Assembly (NCBI GenBank): GCA_902702965.1
Contig: CACRXP010000634.1
Span: 290,371 to 354,370, forward strand
DNA length: 64,000 nt
Source of the DNA: Spirometra erinaceieuropaei
Taxonomy: Eukaryota; Platyhelminthes; Cestoda; Diphyllobothriidea; Diphyllobothriidae
Direction of reading: 5' to 3'
Made by a program: the position numbers and the translations under genes. Below are positions 25,488-36,770 of the stretch, one piece after another (the stretch's first letter is position 1; the number at the start of each line of letters is the position of its first letter). The notes beneath the pieces are model-generated. The model searched no databases, had not been told where the DNA came from, and saw only the letters and a program-made list of their open reading frames with translations.

Positions 25488-26949
25488 TGCTCTACCTACG
25501 GCTTTATTCTCAATGATGCTGCTGAATACGTCACTCGGCACGCTGAAGACTACGGCTTTGAGAAAGTAATCGGGAACATACATGGGCGTGCATATATCGT
25601 ACTTATAATCAATGAGGAGCACTTACAATTGGAGAGCTCATTATCACGGGACGATTGGACAGCCATATACTGGCAATACGCGTGTTTAGCGCCTTTCGCT
25701 AACGCCGAAGTTCATATAACTAAAGAGGTAAGATGAAGACGTAAGTATAATTTTTAACTCTGCCAGGGAATTTATAGATAGAATTTTAGTTTTCGTTGCC
25801 TCTCACCGATTTCCTTGCTGCATGCACGTTGTTAAACTCTAGTAGCATTGAATCGCTACCTGATGCACTCTTATCACGGAAATCTCGCGATTGGGCTATC
25901 TCGTCACCTGATTGGTCGGCGAGTATATCGATTTCTCACAGTCATTGGCTGGCACGCTTGAGCTATCTGTGCTCCCACGCCGCATGCACGTCGCCATTAT
26001 TGCTTGCGTATCGCGTGCGGCGTGTGCTATCAACCGCTCTCTGCTTCAATCACTTATAATCTTATTTGATTCATTAACCCATCTTTTATTGTTCAAATGT
26101 TTAGGCACGAATGTAACCACACTATTAGGCGGCATGTGAAGTAGAAGAAGATCGCGGAAATATCAAGAGAAATAGATGCAGAAGTGGATCTGCTCTTTGG
26201 CCGTAGCCAACATTATCGAGCGGACTGTTCAGACAACGAGTCGTCTGTTGGTAACTCAGTAGACGTTGGAAGTGGGAGCTTTAGCCAACCAACGTCATTG
26301 TTAGGTGATTTAGCATCTGCTGACAGTATTTCTTGGGCGGACAATGTCATCCATAATGATGACGTGTCACTAAGTGAACGCATAAGGAAAAGACTGTGTG
26401 ATTGGGCTTTGCAATGCCGTATACCGCACAGTCATTTACGAAGTCTGCTAGACATAGTGTGGATGGCAGTCCCGCAATTACCCGAAGACCCTCGTACACT
26501 GTTGGGGGCATCGTATAACTTGCATGTAGTCCCCATGGGTTGTGGAAAGTACGTTTATGTTGGGCTGCAGAAGCAAATACGCAGATAAGTTGATAGTGAA
26601 ATCGTAGTCGCAGACAATGAAGATATGGTTGTGAATCAGGCTATAGATGGTTTGCCGGGGTGTAGGGGTGTCAGCGGTGGGTTCACGTGATGGTCGTGGT
26701 GGTCGCTCACTTGCTTGCAGGTAAGACTATGCCTAGCGTTCACTTGCTGCCACTCAACTCTCAAATGTGGCTCCACGTAGCTGGCTCTGCGCAGCGGCCA
26801 CACCCCGGGCAACCGTCTCGACCGGCGGGCTAAACCATGTGACGGGGCCCTGTGCGCTGTGCCGTGTGCACAGGGTTTGCGGATTCCGCTAGATGGAAGG
26901 TCGGATGGAACGTCGTGACGTGGTTCGTCTCTGCACGCCGCTGGACAGC

Positions 26950-27316
26950 CAGTGACGGGATGGAATGAAGAAGGAGACACGATCGCCGGGACAAGAGCTA
27001 TATTAGCCTGACGTTTCGGATTCCTACTCGAATCCATCATCAGAGACAAAAAAGCAGAAACGGGTGGTTGTTGCACAAGGGGCTGTGGTATTTATAGGAT
27101 GCAGTAGCCATGCTACCGCATGCCTTTGAACATTCACGCCCCCCCCCTTCATCCGGGATCGTCGCACTTGGTGTGATCATTGCTTAATGGCCGACATTCG
27201 AGTCGATAATTGCTGCAGTTTCATCACATGCGTTGGATGTTGGTGTGATTATTGCTCGACTATCTGACGCACCGACCCCGGTGTTGGGAAAAATGTTCAC
27301 CTCTGCCCTGCCCGCA
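26950..27316 (-). repeat. PLE-associated repeat fragment inside the LINE
   Basis: Inverted copy of the dispersed repeat: GCCTGACGTTTCGGATTC, TATTTATAGGATGC, TTCATCCGGGATCG, and GATTATTGCTCGAC appear in reverse order relative to 19920-20200. The last 60 bases also match 51376-51435. It separates the LINE 5' region from the RT, where an endonuclease domain would be expected. Confidence 0.65.
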
Positions 27317-29577
27317 GAATTGGGCTGCGGCCTTCTGCCGGAAAGCCAATGCGGCTTCCGTCGTCATCGTGGGACCACGGAGATGATCTTTGCCGCCCGT
27401 CAACTTCAGGAGAAGTGTCAGGAGATGCGGACCCACCTGTACTCTACCTTCCTGGACCTGACGAAAGCCTTCGACACGGTGAATCGTGAAGGACTGTGGA
27501 AGATCATGCAGAAAATCGGCTGTCCGGAGCGATTCACTCAGATGGTGCGTCAGCTGCACGAGGTTTTGATGGCGCGATCACGGACAACAGAGCTGTCTCA
27601 GAGACATTAGCATTGACCAATGGAGTGAAGCAGGGCTACGTACTGGCGCCTACCCTCTTCAGTCTTATGTTCGCTGCCATGCTGATGGACGCCTACCGCG
27701 ACGAACGCCCCGGAATCCGCATCGCCTACAGGACGGACGGTCACCTCTTGAATCAACGGCGGATGCACTTCAAATCGCGCGTATCCACAACCACCGTGCA
27801 CGAACTCCTCTTCGCCGACGACTGCGCCCTGAACACCACCTCGGAAGAGGAGATGCAACGGAGCATGGACATGTTCTTCGCCGCCTGCGAGAACTTCGGT
27901 GTGGTCATTAACACGCAGAAGACGGTGGTGATGCACCACCTGCCACCCAACTCAGCCGCAACCCCCAACGCGCCGCAAATCAGCGTGAATGGGACTCAAC
28001 TGCAAGTGGTGGAGAACTTCCCGTACCTGGGGAGCACTCTCTCCCGCAACACCAAGATCGACGACGACTGGATTTTGAAAGCCAATCAAGCCTTCGGTCG
28101 ACTCCAAAGCACAGTTTGGAATGTTCATGGTCTCCAATTGCGCACGAAGCTGAAGATGTACAAGGCCGTCATCCTGCCGACACTACTTTATTGAGCGGAG
28201 ACATGGACGGTGTACGCAAAGCAGGCACGCCGTCTGAATCACTTCCACCTCAGTTGTCTTCGTCGCATCCCGAGGCTGAACTGGCAGGATCGAATCCCCG
28301 ACACTGATGTGCTGGAACGGACGGGAATTCTCAGCATCTACATCATGTTGAGACAAGTGCAGCTGCGCTGGAGCGACCACCTGGTGCGCATGGACGAAAA
28401 ACGACTACCCAGACGACTATTCTACGGAGACGTCGCGACGGGTTCTCGCCGTCAAGGAGGCCAAATTCGCCGTTACAAGGATACCCTGAAGTCCTCGCTG
28501 AAACGCCTGCAAATCAACCCCACCAACTAAGAGGAGCTTGCACTAGATCGACCGACCTGGAAAAGAGTAGTGAAGACAGGCGCTGTGATCTACGAAGCCA
28601 ACCGCATCGCTGCCGCCAAAGCGAAACGCGAAGCCCGCAAATCACATCTCCGCCCAGTACGCAACGCCGCCGCACGACCGCTTCCAACGTGTCCTCGATG
28701 TCAACGGATATTCCGGACTCGAATCGGACTTGTTGGACATCTTCAGATTAACTGGGCCCTTCGAACTGCGCCAACCATCGTCCCCCCGTCCGCCTCTTTC
28801 TCCTCCTCTCCGCCGCAAACTAACTCTGACAATTTGTCTGACCCACCACTTCCATCCTCCTCCTCCGCCTCCTCCTCCTCCTACTCCTCCTCCTTCTCCT
28901 CCTCCACCTCCTCATCCTCGTCCTCCTCCTCCTCCTCCTCCTCGCCCACTGCTCCAACGACAGCCGCTCAGGCGACTGTCCCGCGCTTAACAACCGACAC
29001 AACCACCACCTCCCCCGACTCCAGCGATGAGGATCAGGACTACACCTGCCCTCACTGCGACCGCACCTTCACCTCACACATCGGCCTAGTCGGTCACTTG
29101 CGAATCCATTGCACGGAGACTGACGAACCAGTGCCTGAAGCACCAACCTACACCCGCCACACTCGCCTCCACCGCCCACACTGCCCTCGCACCTGCAGGC
29201 ATCGCATGGGCCTATTCGGCCACATGCGCATCCAGGAGAGCGGCCTTGACCGCACTCCCGACACACCCACCACATCTAGCACATCAACCGTGCACACCCC
29301 CACCCTCGCTTCATCCGTATGCGCCACAACCACTGCCACCTCTGTAGCTGACACTGGCACCGCCGACTTCTCATGCCCACACTGTCCAGGAGCATTCATC
29401 TCGCGCATAGGCCTGGTCAATCACTCGCGAATCCATCGCACAGAGATTGGCGAACAAGTGCCTGGAGCACCCACACATACCCACCAAGCTCGTCTCAACA
29501 GCCCACACTGTCCTCGCACTTTCAGGCATCGCACGGGCCTATTCGGCCACATGCGCATCCACGACGACCTGTGGTAG
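27317..29577 (+). pseudogene. LINE reverse transcriptase with C-terminal C2H2 zinc fingers, disabled
   Basis: The first block (27317-27600) contains G-F-R-R-H-R-G-T-T-E and F-L-D-L-T-K-A-F-D-T-V-N, the RT palm region with its first aspartate. A frameshift near 27560 leads to the second frame (27496-29577) with N-G-V-K-Q-G and the catalytic F-A-D-D box (near 27815), then P-Y-L-G-S. In-frame stops TGA (28192-28194) and TAA (28528-28530) break it. The tail from 28690 has at least four C2H2-like fingers (C-P-R-C-Q-R-I-F, C-P-H-C-D-R-T-F, C-P-H-C-P-G-A-F, C-P-H-C-P-R-T-F with following H-x-R-I-H) separated by a serine-rich stretch. The fingers could bind RNA or target DNA, but that is inference. 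Not a working copy. Confidence 0.8.
28852..28950 (+). repeat. TCC trinucleotide microsatellite in the LINE coding region
   Basis: Near-perfect CTC/TCC repeats encode a polyserine run between the first and second zinc fingers. The length keeps the reading frame. Confidence 0.8.
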
Positions 29578-31158
29578 ACAACCGCCGGTCACACCACACA
29601 TTCACTCACTCCCTACCTCCTCCACCACCATCATCAACCCACCAGAACTCAACACTCACACACCTCATGCACCCAACTGCCACCTCGCACGCAAATGGGA
29701 AGTCCGCATCTCGACTCGGTCCCCATGCGGCTTCGGCTGCACGGGTGACTTGAGTCCGAGACTATCCCGACACGTCAAGCGTCGTGGATAGGAAGGTTGC
29801 TGATTGACGCCCGCTCTCGGTTCACGCAGTTCGTCGCGTTGTGTGTGTGTTGTGTGGACTGGCGGACTGGTTGGCTGGGGACGGGCTAAAACAGCACCTT
29901 CCACGGCACTCTCACGCAAGTGAGAGACACGCCGTTCAACCCCCGTTGTGTGAAATCCTGGTGTTGTGTGTATGGGGGACCAGAGAGTGCCGTGGCGCGC
30001 GCAGTCATGGTCATTCGACTATGACAGCCACCGCGACCATTTCCCAATCCAGTCTGCTGACCTGCTCGGACAGCGGCTTGGGTGTGGGAGTGGGAAGGGA
30101 TAGTGAGGTGGACGACTCAGCGCACTTCCTCCTCACTATAAACAATCTGACGCACTTGAAGCTATCCCGGTGCGCTAAAAGCCGTGGCTTGGAAGGTTGC
30201 CAACTGACGGGGTTACATGGACCTCTTCCTTGACTGGATGCGGTCTGAGAGTCAGGCTGCAATGGCTCCTTTTTAATGTGGCCTTTATGGCATTCCCATC
30301 ACAGTGTGGGATCTGAGCCAGGTGTTGGCAGCACGCCCAGGTGCGGCTTCGGCCGTGCCAACCTTTAAATCTCTGTTGTGTTGATTGAAATCCTGGTCAT
30401 TTGTTGTGTGGACCAGGGGGTGTGGTGGAACGCCAAGATGAGGATCCGTCCGATCCATCCACCTGCGGCCTCCCTCGTCTCCGGTCTTCTTGACTCTGTC
30501 TTGACACCGGGCTCGGGCGAGGGAGGAGTAGAGAGTGTAGGTAGATGCTACGCAAGTCTACCGGCACTAAAAACCCCGGCGTAAGTCACCGTCCCTGCTC
30601 CCATTGCTGCTGCAACTGTGGGACACACGGTGGACATCATCGAAACCGATTTTCGAACTTTCAGATGGTTTGCCACCTAACCGCAAGACGATGGCTGAAC
30701 TGTAGCCCATTCTAGGTCGTATCATGAAGCCATTTGTTAGTAACGTATTTGCCGTTTCCATGTACTGTGGGAACGGAAAGCCGCCAAACGTAGAAGCGTT
30801 TTGTAAAGACCTTATAGACGAAACCAGCCAACAGACACTACAACCAGAAATGCTGAAACATCCACTAGGTGGTGTCAGATATTTCACATTCATGTTACAC
30901 AATTTAGCACTGAAGGCAATTGTTGATTTCACTTACTGGAAAGTGGATAACAGTCCGCCAAATGTGATTCGAATTTCCTCTTTGAACCTCTGCAGTATAT
31001 ACACAAATGCTTCTGAAAGTTCATATGAACGCGTCATCCCCTACTTATCAAAGATGTTAAGCATCCCTGACAGTGGCTTCAACGACTTTCTGCAACACGA
31101 GATGGTAAATGCCAAGTCCATAGAGTGCCAGCAGGAATTATCGACAGTTCAAAACTGA

Positions 31159-32100
31159 GGAGCCTAAACAACTGGGTATTTTTCAATGAAGATAAAGAAA
31201 CGTGTTCTTCATGTGAACAATTGAGTTTTTTTGGAACAAGTTTCCTAGTATGAATAAACGGCTTTATAGTTTAGCCGTGAGGAATAATGCTCCTTTTATC
31301 ATATGACTAACATGTCAGCTGTTGTGTTTTTTACCAAGTGCTTCAAATAGATATGGTTATGTAGGATAACATACTTTCTAACGTCCTATACCGCGATCTT
31401 CATCAATTTGAGTGTATGCGTGGCTTGAAGTAATGCCACTTAGTTACCGCCCAGGAATCCTAATCAAACTGAGAGTGACTGCTACGTCTCGCGTTTACAG
31501 CTTCCTTGCACTTGTGAAAGAGGTGCTAATAAAGCACAAGATTCACCTGCTAAAATATGTCATGAACGCTCGGTGACAAATACTCATGCGGGTGTGACAA
31601 CAATTCAAGTCAATATACTGAATGAGATGCAAGTGTTACCTCAATAATGCGAATCCGTTTCCAGTCACATACGACATGTCGAATCTGGAAGTGCGGTTTC
31701 GGCCACGGCAATATGTAACCAGCTAAATAGCAAATGATCCTTAAATGCTGTCCGCAGTTTCAACTTTGACGCATCTATTTGACATAGATACATTAACATT
31801 TCGCGTCAGTCAGCGTAATTTGGGAGAGGCAGTTGATGTGAGTGAGGATCAACAATCGTCCACTGCCTTGTCTGTAAATAGGTTCCTGTAAGTGGCTGGT
31901 GATAAATAGTTTGAGGTGCGAACATGCCAGCGCCGAAAATATAGAAGGCACCTTGGACAGATACCGAGAGCGGAGGTAATCTTGACATCGCCGGGATTGT
32001 AGTGGCAAGAATCTGGGCAAAAAGACGACGACAGTTCAAAACTGCACCGTAGTAGTCTACGCCGACCTGTCGGACAGGCCTACCCACACCTAAGTCAACT
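31159..32100 (+). repeat. 3' flank duplicated with copies J and H
   Basis: The DNA downstream of copy G exon 3 is related to 36770-37930 (after J) and 59190-59890 (after H). Shared blocks include TCATGAACGC, GAGATGCAAGTG, TTTCCAGTCACATAC, AGCAAATGATCC, and (G and J) GTCAGCGTA and GATGCGAACATG.CAGCGCCG. The three plus-strand genes were therefore duplicated together with about 1 kb of downstream DNA. No coding function is apparent. Confidence 0.65.
31253..31258 (+). terminator. Poly(A) signal AATAAA of copy G
   Basis: AATAAA about 95 nt downstream of the copy G stop, in the sequence AGTATGAATAAACGGC. Copy H has the same motif at the same place (59285-59290). Confidence 0.5.
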
Positions 32101-35100
32101 CAGCATGTCACTCACGTTTGCATCTCGTAAAACACTCCGGTCGCCAGAAAACGTCCCTAGCCTTCATGGTTCATATGACAGACAAACCAGAATTACGTCT
32201 CTGCTCCACATGTCGCCGAACTCTTGACCAACTTCAATGCTGAATTAGACAGTCAATCGGTTACTTTGTACAATTTAGCTCCATGATACTTTAGGTCATT
32301 TTTTACTGAGATAAGGTGAGATGATAACAGAAGAAATAAATTAGCGTTGACACGTGGTATTCTTAAAATACATATTTTGCACATTCAGAAGGAAGGAGGC
32401 TGTAACAGACCCACACTTCATCTAATCTGCCGTTTGCGAAATGCATGTAGGTTAAATGAAAGTAATCTTGTTGCAAAATATATAACACTTGCAATATAAC
32501 TGTCTAGGGAACTTCTGTCTTGTCAGAAAATTGTTTAAAACTCATTTACGTAGGAGATGAGCGAATATTTTGAACAGTGCATGAGCTAGCGCGCACACAT
32601 TTTGGGAGACGAAAGATTATATTGTGGTTGTAAGGCCAGAGGGAAAGTGACATTCCCCAGTTAGTAAAGGTGGCCATAATATAGGTTACAGAAGGGGTAC
32701 TCAACCCAAACAATAACCTTAAACCTAACATAAAATTTTAACCTATCGCATCATGTGTTGCCACTGTAAGCTTAGTTTTATCATTGCATTTAATCCTAAA
32801 TGTATTTTTGTCAGAATTTAACGCAACAACAAACAGTATTACGGGTTGGTCTTATTATCCTATAATGTCGGTGGCATGGCCATATGACCGATTCTTGCTT
32901 CATATTACTACATTATCTATTTGGATGTGATATTGGATTTAAACAATATTAAGCATCCTTCGAATTATTCGATATGAATTGTCACAACTCCAATTTAGTC
33001 CAAACACTCAGATTTTCACATTGCACGGGTGGCACATCATGTCAAATTTTGGAATATGCATGTTTGCTCATGTATGGCCATGCGTGAATGAAATGTCCTG
33101 TGCAACGTGCCTATATGCGTTTCTATGGTTGTCTGGCAGGGGAGCTGGGTTTGTGGCAAGTCAATTTCCTTCTGGCATTACAGCTTAGTTTGCGAGTAGG
33201 GCTAGTGTTCGCAGAGTCCTCGGAATACACTTACGTTGGTTTTGGCCTAGTGGAATCGCTCACGCGACGATCAGATCGATTACAGTGCAATAAATTTACT
33301 TTGAACCCTCTATAAAATGACGCTTGTTACCTTTGTTGTTCAACCCCGCAGAGCACTGACCATACGCTTTCCGTATAGGCAGTCTAGTGACAGGTCGCGG
33401 TCACTCCGCACGTCAATTACTCTTTGCCATACAAATTCTCAGACGCGTCCGAAGTTCAAAAGCAAAACCTAGCACCAGAAACATCATTCATTGATGTCAA
33501 CATCTCTTTCACTCATCAGAAAATAGCATGGCCCCGTGACAAAGATTTAGTAGAGTTGAATGTGTTCACGGTCTAAGGTGAAACTAAGCAGCCGCTTTGA
33601 AGTAATGCCGTCAAGTAATAAAGGCAATGCAATATCAATTCCAGGCTTACTGGTTTGTAGCTGTCAGCGATACAAATAACTTAATTCCGACTTACCATGT
33701 TACTAAATATAATTGTTTACCTATGCGGTCGTAGCGTCAGTTGCTAAAACGTCTCTTCTAGCCGGCTTAACTTTACGTATTCTTTAGCTTCTTTTAAAAG
33801 CGTTATTCACACTTGCTATGGGCAAGAGAAAAGTATATATAATCGTCATGACATTCCATTCAGGAAACCAGAAAATGGCAAGTTGATATCAATTCTGCAT
33901 AGCAATGCAGTCATTGACATTGTACACATACAACCAGCTGAGAGGGTGATTTAGGCTTTTAGAAGTCTGCAAATTTATGTTTATTCTAAATTTAGTAAAT
34001 ACGGCTCTTCGACACCGCCTCTAGCCTGATTATGCTGTAAGTAGCCCACTTTAAGCGTTCGATAGAATACAAAACCGCTTACCTTTTCGGTCAGTCCTCA
34101 CGGGAACCTGACTATGAACCACGCCCAATTACTTGCCGCAGACACTCGACATGTAAAATATTTTGCACTTTGGTAACCGGTCCTCTTACCTAAAAAAAAG
34201 TAAAACACAAGCTTATATGTAGGTAGGAGGAAAATGTTATGCGCAATCTGTCTACGTGTTTCGCCTAACTCTCCGGTTGTAGCAAAAGCGCAGCACAGAA
34301 TACGCAGTCGGAATGGCGTCGAGCTTTTTATTTGAAGGCGTCCAGTAGGGCATGCCTGAAGCAGCTGGCAATACGCGCCTGTGTCCACCTTGGCGAGGAT
34401 GTCGTTTTTGTCAGGTTTGCAGGTGTGGCTGGGTCGTCGTCGAATAAGAAGAGGTTTGTCCAGATTGGCAAAGTTGAGAGGTCCGGGTTGATTATTCGAA
34501 GAAAAAGATGGGCTCACCGGAGGTCTATAAGTTAGCTTTATTCGTTTCTTTACTGTACGTGGTTGTCTGGCCATTTCACGTTAGAAATGAATGTCCAGTT
34601 TTGTGATTTAGTTGCGCGGTTATGAACAGCATCAGATACGCTTACCGACATCGAACATCTCCTTCAAAGGAAACGGGTATTTCGGCCTCAATAACTGAAA
34701 GCTGATGTTAACGTTAGTTCTGTTTGCAACGACAACGAACTTACGCCTCTCTAGGCATCAGAGGTCAGTTGTACGACAGATTCATCCACGAATATAGGTC
34801 GTATCCGGCGAGAAATTGAATACTTTACGTTCGGCACTTTTTCACTCTGAACCATCACACTCGGTTTTGACGACTGAAATAACAAATATGCAGTCATACG
34901 AAATTAGCATTGACGTTAGTTCTATTCGCTTTATTTTATTCGAGCATAATCTGTTAGTGACACTTTAGAGGGACATGATATACGTTACTGTTGTTGAAAT
35001 GAAAATCATATCAATATACTGGATCATGCGAGACCCCAGCAGTCGTATTCGCATTCGTAAACATGACTTTCTTAATGCAAACACGTCATCGGTCCAACCA

Positions 35101-36440
35101 TTTAAAAGGAAATATTGTTAGCCGAACGAACAAGGCAGACAAAAAATCTCTTCAGCACTTCCTCACAACTAAAATTGCCAAAACCTGGTCAATTTTATAT
35201 ATATGTAATTTGGCCATGTACTTGCATACTTATTGAGCTGTTTTCCAGTAACAGTCTGCCGAGCTTCCATGGCTGCGAGTGAAGTGAATCAAAGTGACAT
35301 ATTTTGCACTAGTTCTGTCAAAATGGAAGTCGACCACGGTAACGGTTTTCTACCAAAACCTTAACAGTTAGTGTCCTAGGATATTTTTTGAAAATGCAGC
35401 AGTCCAGTTATCCATTCTGGTTAGTCCAAATAGATTGAAGCCCTTTATCACTTTATTGGCCATGGGTACGACATGTTGAATGCAGTCGGAACTATTGACA
35501 TTCGGATGTCTTCGTAAGTTTATTCACGTGCGTAATCTAGGAATAGAACAAAATTTGTGACACCCTTAGGAAAAGACTAAGACTAATTTTACACTCGCGA
35601 ACATTTGATGACACCACTGCATTAAATATATGGTTTTGAAAAGTTTGTTTCGGTTAACAATGCGTCTTTTGCAGAATATGTGCATCATAGTAATATTTGG
35701 AAGACATTATTGCTGAACATATAGTAGACGGTTTCACTCGTCAATTGCTAACCGTAGTTCTAAATGCGTTTTCGTTTTGAAAAGATTATTTAAGTAGTGT
35801 TGTAAAATTGATAATTGTGCAGCATAGGGGTATGTAAATTCCCTGACTTCGCGACGCTGGCGTTCGAACGAGCTCATTTTTAGCCACATGCAAAGTAAAA
35901 CGATTTTTACTATTAGGTTTTGATGCCTTTAAAAATTAATTATATTTCACGGTAAACAGTCATAAAATATCCCTCGCTTTACTCATTCGGTAGAAAATTA
36001 CGTCCTTTTCCAATTTTATACTCTCAGAAATTGTGCAAGTCTGTATTCAAAAACTGTTCGGATTACCGATTAATTGTAGAATCGGGCCTGTTGTTAAACT
36101 TGTATCAATGGTTTCCAAACTGCAAGCCCTACATATCCCGCCTAGTAATATATATTGAGACTATTAAGAGGAAACAAAATGATGTTCATAAAATTCAACA
36201 GTACATTTGAGCCATATAGCAAACTTTATAAGTCTTATGTACGAACTCAGACACATGCTATTTATTTACCGAATTTCACGGTATTAAGCATATCATAAGG
36301 GAATCTTTTCAAAACAGGGTTATACTCTTTATCCAAATGTACAATTGGAAAAAAGGTACGATGTAAGATATGGATGGAAGTACAATTGCTAAATTTGACA
36401 GCAAAATGAAAGTGGAATGCAGACGCTTCTATGCATTAAA
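32101..36440. other. No confident gene
   Basis: Mostly AT-rich. The longest open frame not tied to a transposon is on the minus strand at 34098-34574 (158 codons), more GC-rich than its surroundings; it shows no motif I recognise, and an AATAAA occurs inside it, so it may be chance. 32985-33115 is the partner of the short repeat at 395-510. Confidence 0.5.
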
Positions 36441-36449
36441 CCTATGCCC

Positions 36450-36770
36450 TTGCTGCATGCACGTTTCCAAACCAACATATATTATAACCGATAATTCTGA
36501 AAGCTGCATGACAAGATGCCTTAAAGGCAATTTTCGGTTTATCTAACTGGAAAATGCCCAACAGTGCGCAAATATGATTCAGCTGTCCACTCTATAGCCC
36601 TGAGATGCGTGCACAAATGCTTCCGTCAGTTCATATGAACCCGTCATACCCTATTAATTAAAGACGCTGAGTATAAATTCTAGTGATGTCAATGTTTTTC
36701 TGCGGCACGAGCTACTGAGTACCGAGTTCATAGAGCGCTAATATAATTATCGACAGTTTAAAACTGTGTA
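36450..36770 (+). pseudogene. Secreted-family copy J, exon 3 relic
   Basis: The stretch after CTTGCTGCATGCACG..TCCAAACCAAC aligns with exon 3 of copies G and H. Recognisable blocks are AAATATGATTCAGCTGTCC (N-M-I-R-L-S), TTCATATGAACCCGTCATACCC, AATGTTTTTCTGC..CACGAG and TATCGACAGTTTAAAACTG. Multiple frameshifts and stops are present, including a TAA in the ATTAATTAAAG stretch. Exons 1 and 2 are not identifiable. Its 3' flank is shared with G and H. Confidence 0.7.

Larger units (their letters stand above)
26657..30662 (+). mobile_element. Non-LTR retrotransposon (LINE) insertion with 12-bp target duplication
   Basis: The 4.0-kb insert is flanked by AGATGGTTTGCC at 26645-26656 and 30663-30674. 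Removing the insert puts the two halves of the surrounding transposon gene back in one frame, which supports the boundaries. Contents in order: a GC-rich 5' region (26657-26950), a PLE-repeat fragment (26950-27316), reverse transcriptase and C-terminal region (27317-28530), C2H2 zinc-finger region (28570-29577), and a long 3' region (29578-30662) with repeated GAAATCCTGGT and TTGTGTGGAC blocks. An endonuclease domain is not visible. The RT is of the endonuclease-RT type seen in RTE-like flatworm elements; clade is not certain. Confidence 0.8.
25829..30826 (+). pseudogene. Transposon-derived protein gene, interrupted by a LINE
   Basis: The 5' part has an open frame at 26184-26588 (134 codons) with R-K-R-L-C-D-W-A-L-Q-C, L-P-E-D-P-R-T-L-L-G and C-G-K-Y-V-Y-V-G-L, then an in-frame TAA. 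The same frame continues to 26656 and, after the LINE, from 30675, where it encodes K-T-M-A-E-L, a TAG, P-I-L-G-R and Y-C-G-N-G-K-P-P-N. From memory this order (an N-terminal W-A-x-x-x-x-I-P-H/L-P-K-D-x-R-T-L-L region followed by an I-x-C-G-N-G-K-P region) occurs in uncharacterised transposon-associated proteins of many invertebrates. The gene stops abruptly at the start of family exon 3. It is inactive here: two stops, an insertion and a missing 3' part. Confidence 0.5.
25488..31158 (+). pseudogene. Secreted-family copy G, split by nested transposon insertions
   Basis: Exon 2 is 25488-25727 (open; Y-G-F, N-D-A-A-E-Y, Y-W-Q-Y-A-C, donor GTAAGA, phase 0). It is slightly short at its start and lacks the CPR motif. 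The following intron reads as in copy H up to TGCATGCACG near 25828, then foreign DNA begins. Family sequence resumes at 30835 with an intact exon 3 (30835-31158, 107 codons, acceptor CCAACAG, L-K-A-I-V-D-F-T-Y-W, N-V-I-R-I-S-S-L, E-C-Q-Q and a short tail). The insert is a transposon-type gene (25829-30826), itself interrupted by a LINE (26657-30662). No exon 1 was found. Exon 3 is open, and a frame runs into it from the transposon-derived sequence. Probably not functional as the ancestral gene. Confidence 0.65.

Noticed and set aside
28730..29275. Proline-rich and arginine-rich frames around the TCC repeat.
   Set aside because: They are shadows of the serine-coding microsatellite in the LINE frame.
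34098..34574. 158-codon minus-strand frame as a possible gene.
   Set aside because: No motif, no splice partner and no repeat in the window; length alone is weak support.
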